The notes under the pieces are model-generated. The model was not told the DNA's origin, made no database searches, and was given only the letters and a program-made list of their open reading frames with translations. Position numbers and translations under genes: made by a program. From Deltaproteobacteria bacterium (GTDB lineage Bacteria; Desulfobacterota; Desulfarculia; Adiutricales; Adiutricaceae), in contig JAISMF010000107.1 of assembly GCA_031276865.1 (NCBI GenBank), forward strand, positions 1 through 53,248: a stretch of 53,248 bases of DNA. The letters are read 5' to 3'. Below are positions 8,207-18,012 of this stretch, piece by piece (the stretch's first letter is position 1; the number at the start of each line of letters is the position of its first letter).

Positions 8207-9178
8207 ATGAAATTTCTCGACAAAATAGAGCCCCTTCTGCTCCTCTCCGCGGTCGCCGCCGGACTCGCGCTGGGCGCCTCGTCCGCGGCCCGAAGCCTTT
8301 CCGGGGCCTTCGTCTCGCCCTTTCTAACCTTCATGCTGCTGGGGCTGTTCTGGGAAGTTCCGCTAAAGGATATATCGAAAAGTTTCCAGAATGTTAAGTT
8401 CACGTTTACGAGTTTTTGCGTGAATTTTATCTGGACTCCGTTTTTCGCCTGGCTGCTTTCTAAAGTATTTCTGGGAAGCGAGTCGGCCCTGGCCCTGGGT
8501 TTCATCCTTTTAATGGTCACGCCCTGCACGGACTGGTATCTGGTATTCACGGGCATGGCGAAGGGGAACCTCAATCTTTCGGTCGCCCTGCTTCCGTTCA
8601 ATCTGGTGGTCCAGGTGATACTCCTGCCCGTCTACATCCTGATATTAGGAGGAAGCGCGGGCTGGACGGACCCTTTTTTACTTTTGAAAAGCGTTATTTT
8701 AGTTCTCCTCGCCCCCTTCTTGGCAGCGAAACTTGTTAAACGTCTTTTGAGAAACAAAGAGAGGGAAAGGGGACTAATGGAGACGTTATTCGCGAAGAGG
8801 CAGTTTTTTTGGTTGTGGATGGCGATTTGCGCCATGTTCGCCTCGGAAAAAATAATCGATAAAAACAACCTACCCGTCTTTTTACTCTTACTCATACCGG
8901 TGGTGTTTTTTTTCACCGCGACCTTTATCTTATCCAAAAACATCGGGCGAGTGCTAAATTTCGATTCGCCAGACACCGTGAGCCTCATTTTCACCACCCT
9001 CGCTCGAAACTCGCCTCTGGCCCTGGCCTTCGCCCAGAAAGCCTTTCCAGGGGAGAGCAGAATACTTCTGCCACTCATAATAGGCCCCCTGGTGGAGCTT
9101 CCGATACTCGCCCTGACCGCCCAGATGATAATCATGGCGGCGAGAAAGAAAAGCGCGACCGAACCGACCGTATCGTGA
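8207..9178 (+). CDS. Bile acid:sodium symporter / ACR3-like arsenic resistance family transporter
   Basis: A 323-residue integral membrane protein with about ten hydrophobic segments. The signature PCTDWYLVFTGMAKGN near residues 106-121 is typical of the ACR3-related branch of the bile acid/arsenite/riboflavin transporter superfamily, where members export arsenite or import organic anions. The N-terminal MKFLDKIEP is short and cytoplasmic. No arsR, arsC or other arsenic gene lies nearby, so the substrate cannot be inferred from context. The ATG follows AT-rich DNA with only a weak purine signal. The neighbour at 9258 is convergent. Confidence 0.75.
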   Translation: MKFLDKIEPLLLLSAVAAGLALGASSAARSLSGAFVSPFLTFMLLGLFWEVPLKDISKSFQNVKFTFTSFCVNFIWTPFFAWLLSKVFLGSESALALGFILLMVTPCTDWYLVFTGMAKGNLNLSVALLPFNLVVQVILLPVYILILGGSAGWTDPFLLLKSVILVLLAPFLAAKLVKRLLRNKERERGLMETLFAKRQFFWLWMAICAMFASEKIIDKNNLPVFLLLLIPVVFFFTATFILSKNIGRVLNFDSPDTVSLIFTTLARNSPLALAFAQKAFPGESRILLPLIIGPLVELPILALTAQMIIMAARKKSATEPTVS

Positions 9179-9257
9179 ATACGCTTTAAGGTTGAATTTA
9201 ATACGAACCCGAACCGCCCCGGGAACCCCGGGGCCGGAAAAGCGGGCGGGAAAAAAA

Positions 9258-11639
9258 TCAACTGCCGGAAGAAGACGAACTCTCGTCCGCCTCTTTAACA
9301 GGCGCCACCAGGACGGTAAAGTGGAAAACGCTTCCCTGCCCTGGCTCGCTTTCGCACCATATTTTTCCCCCCATGATGTTCACCAGATTCTTGGATAAAG
9401 CGAGTCCTATGCCAGTGCCTCCGTGCTTACGACTCGGCGATGGATCGCCAATCGAAAAGGCCGTGAAAAGGTTAGGCTTGAGATCGGGGGATATTCCAAT
9501 TCCGGTGTCTTTCACCGTAAAATGAAGCATCACCATTCCTGTTTTACCTCCGGCGCCTCCTTCTGTTTTACTAAAATTTATCACAGAACCGCTTGAAGAG
9601 AATGATTCTTCCGCTCCACCCGTTGTTTTCTGAGAATCCGAATCGAAAACGGCATCCCTTGCCTCTTCAACATTTTTTTCAAACACGCTAATATTGATAA
9701 AACCATGCTCCGTGAACTTAAGGGCGTTACTTACCAAATTGTTTACTATCTGAAACAGTTTATCTGAGTCGCCTTCATAAGAGCTTGAAGCTGACGGGTC
9801 GATGTTGAAAGAGACCGGAATACCCCTGAGAGTCGATTGGGCCTGATTGAATTCGAGAACATCGTTTAAAATTTTTTCCAAGGTGAATTTTTTTTCATCT
9901 AAGGGAAGACGGCCGTTTTCCAAATACGAAAAGTCTAAAATATTATCGATAATATTTAAAAGAGCTCTGGTTGACTCCTCAAGAGAGTACAGATATTCCT
10001 TCTGAAGTTTAGTAATATCGGTGCTTAAAAGGAGCCTGGTTAGTCCTAAGATGCCGTTCATAGGCGACTTCAGTTCATGACTCATGGCTGACAAAAAATT
10101 GCTCTTAGCCTTGTTAGCGGCGTCAGCCTGCTCTTTAGCTATCCTCAGATCCGCCTCCCGCATCGTAAGTTGTCTTAAATCCCTGATATAGGTGAGAAGG
10201 CATTTGGTTGAATGATAATTAACAGGAATATAGGTGAGTTCGACTGAAATAAATGAGCCGTTCTTCGTGATTAAAGCGCATTCCTCTCTTTCTCTTCCCG
10301 AATCAGCGGTTATGTTAAGCATGTCTCTAAGATGCGAACTGGAAAAACCGAAATTTTCATAAGAATCGCTGAACTCTTCAACGGAACTCAATCCGAGCAG
10401 GGTGAGGGTGCCTGGACTTACAAAAACAACCTGCTTATGATTCCAAACCACGTAGCCGTCAAGGCTGGCGTTGAAAACAGCCACCATCAGATGCTCTAGA
10501 TCCTTCTTTCTGGCCGCTTCACCCTCCAAAAAATTGGCCTGGGTGTAGAGACCCGCGAGGTGTTCGCTGAAAACATCCAGAAGACTGGCTAGTTTGGCGA
10601 TCTCGTAAATATATATATGCGGGAAATCTTCAACGCTGCCGCCGGCCCGTAGCTGGTGAAGCTTTTCTGTAGCCCATCGGAGCGGATTGGTGAGGAAGAA
10701 ATGCAGGATAAAATAGTCAATTACGAGAAAAAGTATTATTATTCCAAAGAGAATATAAGAGCTCAACTCCGTGGATTCCGACTTTTTTATAATAACGGAA
10801 AGCATATTGTGAACAGAACTTTCCGCTCCCAACCTAACTTTATTCCGCATTTTTTTCAACAGCAGATCGATTTCATTCCATTTGATCTCAAGCTCCGACT
10901 TTAGCTTGTTAATATCCCGGAAAGAAACTAATATTAGATCAAGGGACATTTCAAGATTGGCGTAGGAGTCGTCAAACGATTTTTTTTCAACGAGAGATAA
11001 TTTTGGCCTGACGGACGCGTGAAGTTCTGTTAAATAGACGATATGCGTTTCCAGCTCGCTGTTAAACTCTGGAATTGAAATTTTCACCAGGTTATCCGGA
11101 GGAAACAGGAAATTGTTTACAAAAAATCCGTAGATGAATGTATTATATGTTTGAGCGTCAAGGTAGCGGGTAAAAGAGTTCAAAGCCGAGATGTAGTTGG
11201 ATAAAGCGCTCCTTAAATCAGACTGATGCTTGTCTATCTGATTTCTTATCCGCACCATGCCGTCGATGGTTCTAGCCGCCATCAGGCTGTCGGAATGAAT
11301 CGAATCCGAAGAAAGGGAAATAGACTCCGATACTAGTTCGCGGGCGTTTAATCTGGCCTCTCTTCGTATGTCGACGTTATCGGAAACGTAGGCTACTTCA
11401 GCGTACCTTCTCAGATTTTCAATATTCTGTAGGAGCTTCTGGTTATCAACAAGCTCCGGAAGTTTGGTGTCGTAGATTTCAGAGACTAAACTATTAACCG
11501 CCCTTATATTGTCAATCTCCTTGAGTCCTGTAAAAACTGTAATCACGAGAAGACAGACAAATAAAAGGCCTAAAAATACCGATATTTGAATTTTGGCTCT
11601 CTTTTTGAGCTTAACTTCATTTTTAGGGTTATCCGTCAT
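9258..11639 (-). CDS. Membrane sensor histidine kinase
   Basis: A 793-residue kinase. It has a transmembrane segment at about 18-39, a ~250-residue probably helical periplasmic domain, a second membrane segment at about 297-320, a HAMP-like linker, and a PAS-like domain (about 385-505). The HisKA dimerisation helix has the phospho-acceptor His at about 520 in SAMSHELKSP. A complete HATPase domain follows, with N box NNLVSNALKF and G boxes DTGIGIS and GGTGIGLALSKNL. It ends in a Ser-rich tail. There is no receiver or HPt domain. The gene lies 62 bases downstream of a periplasmic solute-binding protein on the same strand, suggesting that protein delivers the signal. No response regulator gene is present in the window, so its partner must be elsewhere. 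Confidence 0.9.
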   Translation of the reverse strand: MTDNPKNEVKLKKRAKIQISVFLGLLFVCLLVITVFTGLKEIDNIRAVNSLVSEIYDTKLPELVDNQKLLQNIENLRRYAEVAYVSDNVDIRREARLNARELVSESISLSSDSIHSDSLMAARTIDGMVRIRNQIDKHQSDLRSALSNYISALNSFTRYLDAQTYNTFIYGFFVNNFLFPPDNLVKISIPEFNSELETHIVYLTELHASVRPKLSLVEKKSFDDSYANLEMSLDLILVSFRDINKLKSELEIKWNEIDLLLKKMRNKVRLGAESSVHNMLSVIIKKSESTELSSYILFGIIILFLVIDYFILHFFLTNPLRWATEKLHQLRAGGSVEDFPHIYIYEIAKLASLLDVFSEHLAGLYTQANFLEGEAARKKDLEHLMVAVFNASLDGYVVWNHKQVVFVSPGTLTLLGLSSVEEFSDSYENFGFSSSHLRDMLNITADSGREREECALITKNGSFISVELTYIPVNYHSTKCLLTYIRDLRQLTMREADLRIAKEQADAANKAKSNFLSAMSHELKSPMNGILGLTRLLLSTDITKLQKEYLYSLEESTRALLNIIDNILDFSYLENGRLPLDEKKFTLEKILNDVLEFNQAQSTLRGIPVSFNIDPSASSSYEGDSDKLFQIVNNLVSNALKFTEHGFINISVFEKNVEEARDAVFDSDSQKTTGGAEESFSSSGSVINFSKTEGGAGGKTGMVMLHFTVKDTGIGISPDLKPNLFTAFSIGDPSPSRKHGGTGIGLALSKNLVNIMGGKIWCESEPGQGSVFHFTVLVAPVKEADESSSSSGS

Positions 11640-11701
11640 CTCTGATCTCTGAAAACCTTTAGTTCCGCCTCTCTTTTTGATTGATATATCAAAGAGATAA
11701 A

Positions 11702-12478
11702 TTAGTATATATTATAGTCAAAATATTTAAGATTGATCAAATCGTACTCGCCGGTAGACCGCAGTTCTTTTATCGCCAAATTGATACTGTCACGCAGTTC
11801 CACCGCATCTCGATGTAAAATCATGAGACAGTCGTCATCTTTGATAAAAATAGGATCACCTGCGATGTCGAGAGATCTCCCCGCTTCAGTTTTAAGATAG
11901 GTGTAAGTGGGAATGCCGTCCGCAAAACCTAAATCCGCTCTTTTATTTTTTACCGCATCCATGACCTCTCCAAAGGTGTTGCATAATAAAATATTGATAA
12001 TGTCAGGGAAATTCGTCCTCAAATATTCCTCATGAATCGTTCCCCTCTGAACCGCCACTGTCTTTCCCTTTATCAACTGCGGATTAATTTCAACCAAATC
12101 TAAATCGCTTTGCACGAATATGCTGTTGGTTCGGTAGTATTTATCCGTAAAAAGCAAAATCTTCTCTCTTTCCGGAGTGAAACCGAATCCGGCGCATCCG
12201 ACATCCGCGTCGCCTCTTAACACCATCGGTATGATTTGATCAAATGAAACAGCCAGAACCTCGCATTGAATTCCAATAGTTTTACACACAGCCTTCGCAA
12301 TTTCCACATCGAATCCCACCAAGCGACCGGTTTTTTCATCAATGGAGGAAAAAGGAGGATAGTTTATATCCACCGCTATTTTATAAACTCTGTCTTTGTC
12401 CAGCGCTAAAAGCTGAATATGAGAGAATAAGATAATTAATAAGCACAAAACAGGTGACAGAAAATAAACTCGTTTCAT
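11702..12478 (-). CDS. Periplasmic solute-binding protein (SBP family 3)
   Basis: A 258-residue protein with a signal peptide (positive KR, then a hydrophobic core at about 7-24). Family 3 substrate-binding motifs follow: IAVDINYPPFSSID, VGFDVEIAKAVCK and the later GKTVAVQRGTIHEEY. Such proteins bind polar amino acids or related small molecules. No ABC permease or ATPase accompanies it. It is instead the first gene of an operon with a membrane histidine kinase. A sensory role, presenting ligand to the kinase periplasmic domain, is therefore more likely than transport. The start is supported by AGGA eight bases before the ATG. Confidence 0.88.
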   Translation of the reverse strand: MKRVYFLSPVLCLLIILFSHIQLLALDKDRVYKIAVDINYPPFSSIDEKTGRLVGFDVEIAKAVCKTIGIQCEVLAVSFDQIIPMVLRGDADVGCAGFGFTPEREKILLFTDKYYRTNSIFVQSDLDLVEINPQLIKGKTVAVQRGTIHEEYLRTNFPDIINILLCNTFGEVMDAVKNKRADLGFADGIPTYTYLKTEAGRSLDIAGDPIFIKDDDCLMILHRDAVELRDSINLAIKELRSTGEYDLINLKYFDYNIY

Positions 12479-13762
12479 ATCTTAATCCTAAGCATTTTAT
12501 AAGATGAATATGTTTCGTGTGAAATAATTTACAAACGCGCAGTGAAGAAAATAAATATAGCGACATCGACGCATAATAAATCGATGATGAAAACTAAACT
12601 ATTGAATGGATTGTGATATTGAGCGATAATGCGCGGGCGATCCGACTAGAATCGTCCGTTAGTCATCGTCATCAAAAAGAAAAATAAAAAAATAATCGCG
12701 AATGAAAAAAGCACCGACTGTTTCGAAATTTTCAAACAATACACTTTATGGCCGTATAGTATTAATATTTATCCAATATTTTGTATGCTGTCTCTAATTA
12801 ATTTTTAAAGTCGGACTTTTCGCGCTCGGATCAATCATGACGCGAAAGAAATAATTGACGACAGAGTAAAAATGTATTTGTAATTGATAAAAGATCATTA
12901 AAAAAACGGCGCGCGCGCAGACGCGTCATTATACTAATTTTTAGCGGAATACGCTAGTCAAATTATGCGGAGGCATCTCTATTTCGCCCCACTTTTTACA
13001 GCGCTCCGGTTTCGGAACGTCGCCGTCGCCGCGTTATAAAAATAAGGCGTTTAACCTGTTAAAATATAAAAGAATAACATATTATTGTATAAAAAAATAT
13101 TTTTTATAAAAAAAATTAATTAAATAAATATTTTATATGTATATAATATAATTTTTATAAATAATATATTATTATAGCTACATAATTAAAAGCCACCTCC
13201 GGCCGGAGACAATTTTTGGCTGGCATCCCAAAAAAACACCGAGCCCGAAGCGGCCAGGAGATCGCCTTATAAATTCGACGAAAGACAATTATTCAAGCCG
13301 ATAAGAGATGAGCTCTTTTATTTTTAAGTCGCGCTATAAAAAAGGGACGACGCTTCAGCGCGCGCTTTCAGTCCGATGGGGACAAAGAAAGAATGGTTCC
13401 CTAAAATATAGTGGAATGACAATACATATGTCTATATATAGCATATATAATAAATTTTTCGGCTTGTATTTGTGTCGTCAGAAAATTGCCATTAATGTCA
13501 GCCATGATAGATATATATCCATATATAGCGTAGCGGTCAAAGCTCATCGTTTTAAGCCATGATTTATTACGCCTACAAATCACCCTGACAACATCCGCTC
13601 CCGCCTGGAGCCACGGTATTTTAAAATAAACAAATCCACTTCCCTTCAAAACGTCTAAACTTCTTAAGAAGATTAGTGAATTAAAACGGCTTGGATGACG
13701 TCTTCATAAAGAGCCTTGATATTCACCGATGGCGGATCGTTTCACAATTGAATAAACCGTCT
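12479..13762. other. AT-rich intergenic desert
   Basis: About 1.28 kb without a supported gene. It contains dispersed element copy B (12694-12833). Two overlapping short frames at 13308-13649 lack ribosome sites and recognisable motifs. 13191-13290 is a GC-richer patch (gccacctccggccggag and beyond) that may be a relic of a lost gene. Its peptides match nothing I know. Confidence 0.5.
12694..12833 (+). repeat. MITE-like element, copy B
   Basis: Shared blocks are ttttcaaacaatacactttatgg, then tccaatattttgtatgctgtctctaat, then taatttttaaagtcggac and ttttcgcgc. These match copies A, C and E closely. The right terminus, read inverted, is gatccgaGCGCGAAAAGTC. The left terminus (atcgcgaatgaaaaaagcac) is diverged. 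It contains no ORF. Confidence 0.65.
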
Positions 13763-15235
13763 TTACCGCCCGGCGTTGAATGTATTTTTTCCGTGCTCCA
13801 ACGCCATTCTTTCGATATTTCGAGAAATTTTTAAGGCGCGTTTCTTAGCTCTCAGGTAATGCCTGGCCCGGGGGGGACTGTTGTCGCCGGTTTTCAAACT
13901 ATCCGGACACTTGACTGGAGCCTTGGAGGCGGGAATAAGTGGAAAAGCTATGAGAAAAGGAAGGCCTATCAGAGGCGGCGCCATTCCGGCGGGGTAGGCG
14001 GTTGGAACGGCGGCCGGAGAGGGAGCGGCGAACTGGTTTTCCAAAGCGGGGTCGCCGATAGCGGACGAGCCCGATTCCACCGGCTCAATCGCGGGAAACG
14101 ATTCCTCTATAGGTTCCATGGGAAAAATCGCGTTCCCGGAAAACAGAGTGACGGCTGGATCCGGAGCTTCATAAAGAAAGTCGACGGGGCGGGCGTTGAA
14201 ATCGTAATAAAACCCGTCCCATGACGGGTCGAGAATGAAGATACGCTCATCAAGCGGAGGATGTGAAGAAAATATAAACGATTTTTCCGGCTGGGCTATA
14301 AAAAAATGACGGTAAACCGCGACCTGAGGAGATTTTATCCTGCCTCCATGCTGCAGGCCGCCGATTTTTTTGAGGACGCTGGAAAGACCTTCTTTAGAAC
14401 GGGAAAACTCTATAGCTCGGGCGTCGGCCAAATATTCCCTCTGCCTGGAATAAGCCACCTGAACGATCTTGGCCATGAAATTCGCGATACTCCCGCTGAT
14501 AAGAAGCAGCAAACCAATCAACAGGGCCCTTCCCCTGCTTGATTCCATCACCTTCAACCCGCAAGTCCATACCGTCATAAGACCGGATAACCATCCCGAC
14601 ATCGCGGCGAAAAAAATACCATCGCCGTTGGCGAGATGACTCATCTCGTGGGCGATAAGGCCCTGCATTTCTTCCCTTGTAAGTTTTTTCAACGCCCCGA
14701 TAGTTATAATAATGGCTCCATCGTCATCAAATGGACCCGCGGCCATAGCGTTAATGGAGTATTGGTTTGGAAGAATGTAGATGTCTGGACACGGCATCTG
14801 GGATGCGATTGCAATCTCCTCCACCACATTCTGGAGCATCCTAGCCCGGCTGAAATAGGTTTCCGTTTCCGGCAGAGAATAGTTTCCTCCTCCCTTCTCC
14901 AGAGTCATAGGCACGGCTTTCAGCGATGTCGCTATAAAAGTTGTCCCGCCTTTTTTGATCTTTCCTATCTCAATTAAGGAGTAAACAATGAACACCACGC
15001 AGCATAGTATGCTTACTATCATGCAGACGTTAAAGCTGAAATACGGATAAATTAAAAATGAATCATACGGTCCGGCATGTTGATTTCTGTGCTGAATGGA
15101 AACAATGTATAGCAGCCCCGTATAGAACATGATTCCCCAAGAAAAAACCACCACAAAAAAAATTACCGATAGAATCCCGCTTTTTTTACGGCTTTCCTCC
15201 TGCCAGTCAAAAAAATCTAGTGACGTGTATGCCAT
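13763..15235 (-). CDS. M48 family membrane metalloprotease (HtpX-like)
   Basis: A 490-residue protein with two N-terminal membrane segments (about 20-46 and 68-90). The peptidase M48 core has the zinc motif HEMSH at 196-200 and further hydrophobic segments at about 205-260. The downstream glutamate motif YLADARAIEF probably supplies the third zinc ligand. The C-terminal ~150 residues are Pro/Ala-rich and probably disordered, which is unusual for HtpX. M48 proteases of this type degrade misfolded membrane proteins. A LemA gene lies upstream on the same strand, a well-known pairing. The ATG at 15235 has only a weak ggggctgac signal. Confidence 0.88.
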   Translation of the reverse strand: MAYTSLDFFDWQEESRKKSGILSVIFFVVVFSWGIMFYTGLLYIVSIQHRNQHAGPYDSFLIYPYFSFNVCMIVSILCCVVFIVYSLIEIGKIKKGGTTFIATSLKAVPMTLEKGGGNYSLPETETYFSRARMLQNVVEEIAIASQMPCPDIYILPNQYSINAMAAGPFDDDGAIIITIGALKKLTREEMQGLIAHEMSHLANGDGIFFAAMSGWLSGLMTVWTCGLKVMESSRGRALLIGLLLLISGSIANFMAKIVQVAYSRQREYLADARAIEFSRSKEGLSSVLKKIGGLQHGGRIKSPQVAVYRHFFIAQPEKSFIFSSHPPLDERIFILDPSWDGFYYDFNARPVDFLYEAPDPAVTLFSGNAIFPMEPIEESFPAIEPVESGSSAIGDPALENQFAAPSPAAVPTAYPAGMAPPLIGLPFLIAFPLIPASKAPVKCPDSLKTGDNSPPRARHYLRAKKRALKISRNIERMALEHGKNTFNAGR

Positions 15236-15575
15236 GTCAGCCCCGGCTTATCTTTATATAATCAATTGCCCCGTTATATACATGGTTTTTATGATTTATG
15301 TCCTAGTTAATCCGCTCCTTCGGATGTATGACGCCAAATATTTCACCCGCGCGCATCCTCCCGAGGAGTCTTCATCCTTCATCATGGTCTTAAGCTCCGA
15401 CTGTGAATTTGAGCGCGCTGACGAACAGGCTGGAAAACCGAAAATTACAAAATTTTACAGTAAAAATAAAACATAACACGGATCAAATACACTAAAACCA
15501 GGTCTTGAATCTTTTAAGTATTTCTTAAAACCAAACGTACGCGTCTTCGAATATTAATACGGCGGATACTCCTAA
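15236..15575. other. Spacer between lemA and the M48 protease gene
   Basis: 340 bases of mixed composition with no gene of its own. A plus-strand frame here overlaps the protease start and has no family features. The spacing is long for a lemA-protease operon, so the protease may have its own promoter. I see no convincing hexamer pair. Confidence 0.4.
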
Positions 15576-16175
15576 TCAAAAATTAACCTTCACAGGCTCG
15601 GCCTCCTGCGGTGAGGCGATCTCCCAGAGCTTCGCTTTATGAAACCCGAAGAAGCCTGAAAAAAGAACATTGGGGAATATCTCGCATGACTGATTAAACT
15701 GCATTACGGAGTCGTTATACGCCTGTCTAGCGAAACTTATACGATTTTCCGTGCTTTTCAGCTCTTCGGAAAGATCGGCTATGGTTTTATCCGCTTTTAA
15801 ATTGGGATAATTTTCCATCACCGCCATAAGCCGTCCCAGAGCGCCGCCTAAAGAGAGGTCCGCGGCGCTTAAATTTTGGAGAGCGGCGGGGCTGACCGCG
15901 GGTCCCTGGGCTCCCTTGAGGGCTCCGGAGGCGATATTTCTCGCCGCTATGACCGCTTCCAAGGTTTCAGACTCGTGGGCGAGATAGGCGCGGGCGCTGT
16001 TTACCAGATTAGGGATGAGGTCGTAGCGCCTTTTAAGCTGCACGTCTATCTGAGCGAAGGCGTTTTCGTAGCGGTTTTTTTGAATCGTAAGGCGGTTATA
16101 GACCACAAACAGAATGACTCCCGCTACGGCTAGGATTACGACGATTAAGATTAGAATAACTAGAGTGACTGACAT
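15576..16175 (-). CDS. lemA: LemA family protein
   Basis: A 199-residue protein with a single N-terminal membrane segment (about residues 5-25), then the LemA signature NRYENAFAQIDVQLKRRYD and LIPNLVNSARAYLAHE. A helical bundle domain follows. I chose the ATG at 16175 because AAGGAG sits nine bases upstream and family members start directly with the membrane segment. An upstream in-frame ATG at 16208 would add eleven residues without a ribosome site. LemA function is poorly known, and it often accompanies M48 proteases, as here. The C-terminus is short and acidic-neutral, ending in PVKVNF. Confidence 0.92.
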   Translation of the reverse strand: MSVTLVILILIVVILAVAGVILFVVYNRLTIQKNRYENAFAQIDVQLKRRYDLIPNLVNSARAYLAHESETLEAVIAARNIASGALKGAQGPAVSPAALQNLSAADLSLGGALGRLMAVMENYPNLKADKTIADLSEELKSTENRISFARQAYNDSVMQFNQSCEIFPNVLFSGFFGFHKAKLWEIASPQEAEPVKVNF

Positions 16176-18012
16176 GCCAAATGTCTCCTTGACTTCAAAA
16201 TTGTCCATGCTCTTGAATTTTACTCTTGAACCCGAACTTTTTTCAAGCGGGGCGGGATCAATTCAACGCCCCTAGAGTTGAACCATCGTGCTTAACGCGG
16301 CGTATAAAATTCGTTAGCATTATCGGACATAAATCACCGAAAAACAATCGTCACGACCGTTTTCAAATTTATTCGAAACGAAGCTTAAATACCATATATG
16401 CGGATATTTCTAAATACTTATTATATTAATTGTATATAATGAGCGTCAGCCACAGAGAGAAAAAACGCGGGAAACTTCCCGATTTAAAACGCCGCTCTTG
16501 ACCCAATATAGATTCATCCAGAGATTGGCCACAACATTTTGTGTCTTGGAAGCTAATGGAGGGTTTAGACGCTGGGTAAAATTTATGTTAAATTTTTTGG
16601 CTCCAATGAGGCGGCCCTATTGGCGTTGTCTCCGGTTGAAGCCTTTTTCTAGCGACACATGGAAGATATATGTCATTATATAGAGTTTTCCGCGGGTTTT
16701 TAATATTTCGCCATGAATCGCCATAAAAGACGCGGGCTTTTCGTCGAGTTTACGCCCGTTAGGCGGAAACGCCCGGCAAGGTTGTTTTAGCAGATGTTTC
16801 CCCGCTTACCTCGGCGGCCGACGGTAACCCGGTGGCCCAGCCAAAGGGCCGCCCTTCTTCGGTAGGGATGCGAAACAGACGGCGTAATAGCTATATTTAT
16901 TAATAATTATATGAAATTAGTAATTATATTCAAAAAAATTTATGTTTCAGGATAATATTTCCAAGATGAATTAACCTTATAACTCTATAATGAAACTATA
17001 ACCTTGAAAAAATATCTTTTTCCAATATTTAAACGCTATAATATCATTAACAATATTTATTATGTTATTTATTAATTTTTTAATATATTACAATTATATT
17101 TATAATATATATAATATATTGCAAGGCGATTAGTTCGCATTTTTTTAAACGTAAATTAAAATGTCTACGAATAAAGCGGCTATCTCCCTCTTCACAAGCT
17201 TGACGCCCGCGCAAAAAGTCTGTCGTTTAAAAATTGATAGAGACGCTATGCAAAATATGGGATTAATCTAATAATTATATGGCATATAAAGTAGTAGATT
17301 TTACATATTCAAATATCTCAGAGGTTTCTGCGGTCGCGTCAAGCTTTAAATAATCGGAAATAAATATGGCAACGCGGTTGAATCGTCCTCCACGCGCCAA
17401 AAGCGATCGCCAAAAAAGAAATTAACAAATTCTTCGTCCAAGCGATCGCTAACGCGTTACTAGGCGATATTATTCATCGCTATTTTCCCTCTTCGCGACA
17501 TTAACCATATTCCCATTCATGACGGATCGTATTTTCCGCGGTCGTCTTTAGACGGTTCTACTTTCCGATGTGAAAATTTTGTATAATATATAAGGATTCA
17601 GCTGCTCGCCAAAACTGGGAAACATCCCGACGGCATCATTTTTTTTGCTTATATCGCGATATCATCATCCGCGAAGGCGCCTAGCGGTGATAATCCTAAA
17701 TTTTTTTTAACGTTACCGGTCACGCCCTGTATCTTTATTAATCTTATATCATCCCTACTTCGCGCCCTGAACGCGTATTCCTTCAAACCATCCACTTGCA
17801 TCGATTTTTTGTTCCCGCTTTTTTCATCATAATATGGTTCAGCTTCTTAAAACACCAGAGCCCCAAGCCAAAGCCTTGTATTGACTTTTTCCGGATCATC
17901 TTTAGCTTTTTTACCGATCCGGCTGATATTTTTTTAGTAAAATATTATATTTCACGTTTGATCCGCGTTTTCCAAAACAATACTTTACGGAACTAATTTC
18001 AGGAGCTCTTTT
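16176..18012. other. 1.8-kb AT-rich intergenic desert
   Basis: No supported gene. It holds dispersed element copy E (17198-17344). A GC-rich island at about 16720-16880 encodes, on the minus strand, a ~45-residue open stretch (RLFRIPTEEGRPFGW and beyond) flanked by stops, probably a relic of a lost gene. The rest is AT-rich with homopolymer runs. The last bases carry the AGGAG ribosome site of the dehydrogenase gene. Confidence 0.5.
17198..17344 (-). repeat. MITE-like element, copy E
   Basis: The ends are a long imperfect inverted repeat: GCTTGACGCccGCGCAAAAAGTCT at 17198-17221 and, read inverted, GCTTGACGCgacCGCAGAAACCTC from 17344. On the minus strand the core reads tactttatatgcc, then cccatattttgcatagcgtctctatc, then aatttttaaacgacag, matching copy B. 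It is the longest copy (147 bp) and is non-coding. Confidence 0.7.

Noticed and set aside
13308..13649. Two short opposing frames in the desert upstream of the M48 gene
   Set aside because: No ribosome sites, no motifs, AT-rich; probably chance or a relic.
16720..16880. GC-rich island considered as a riboswitch or structured RNA
   Set aside because: No known riboswitch core is recognisable. The minus strand has a short open stretch better explained as a gene relic.
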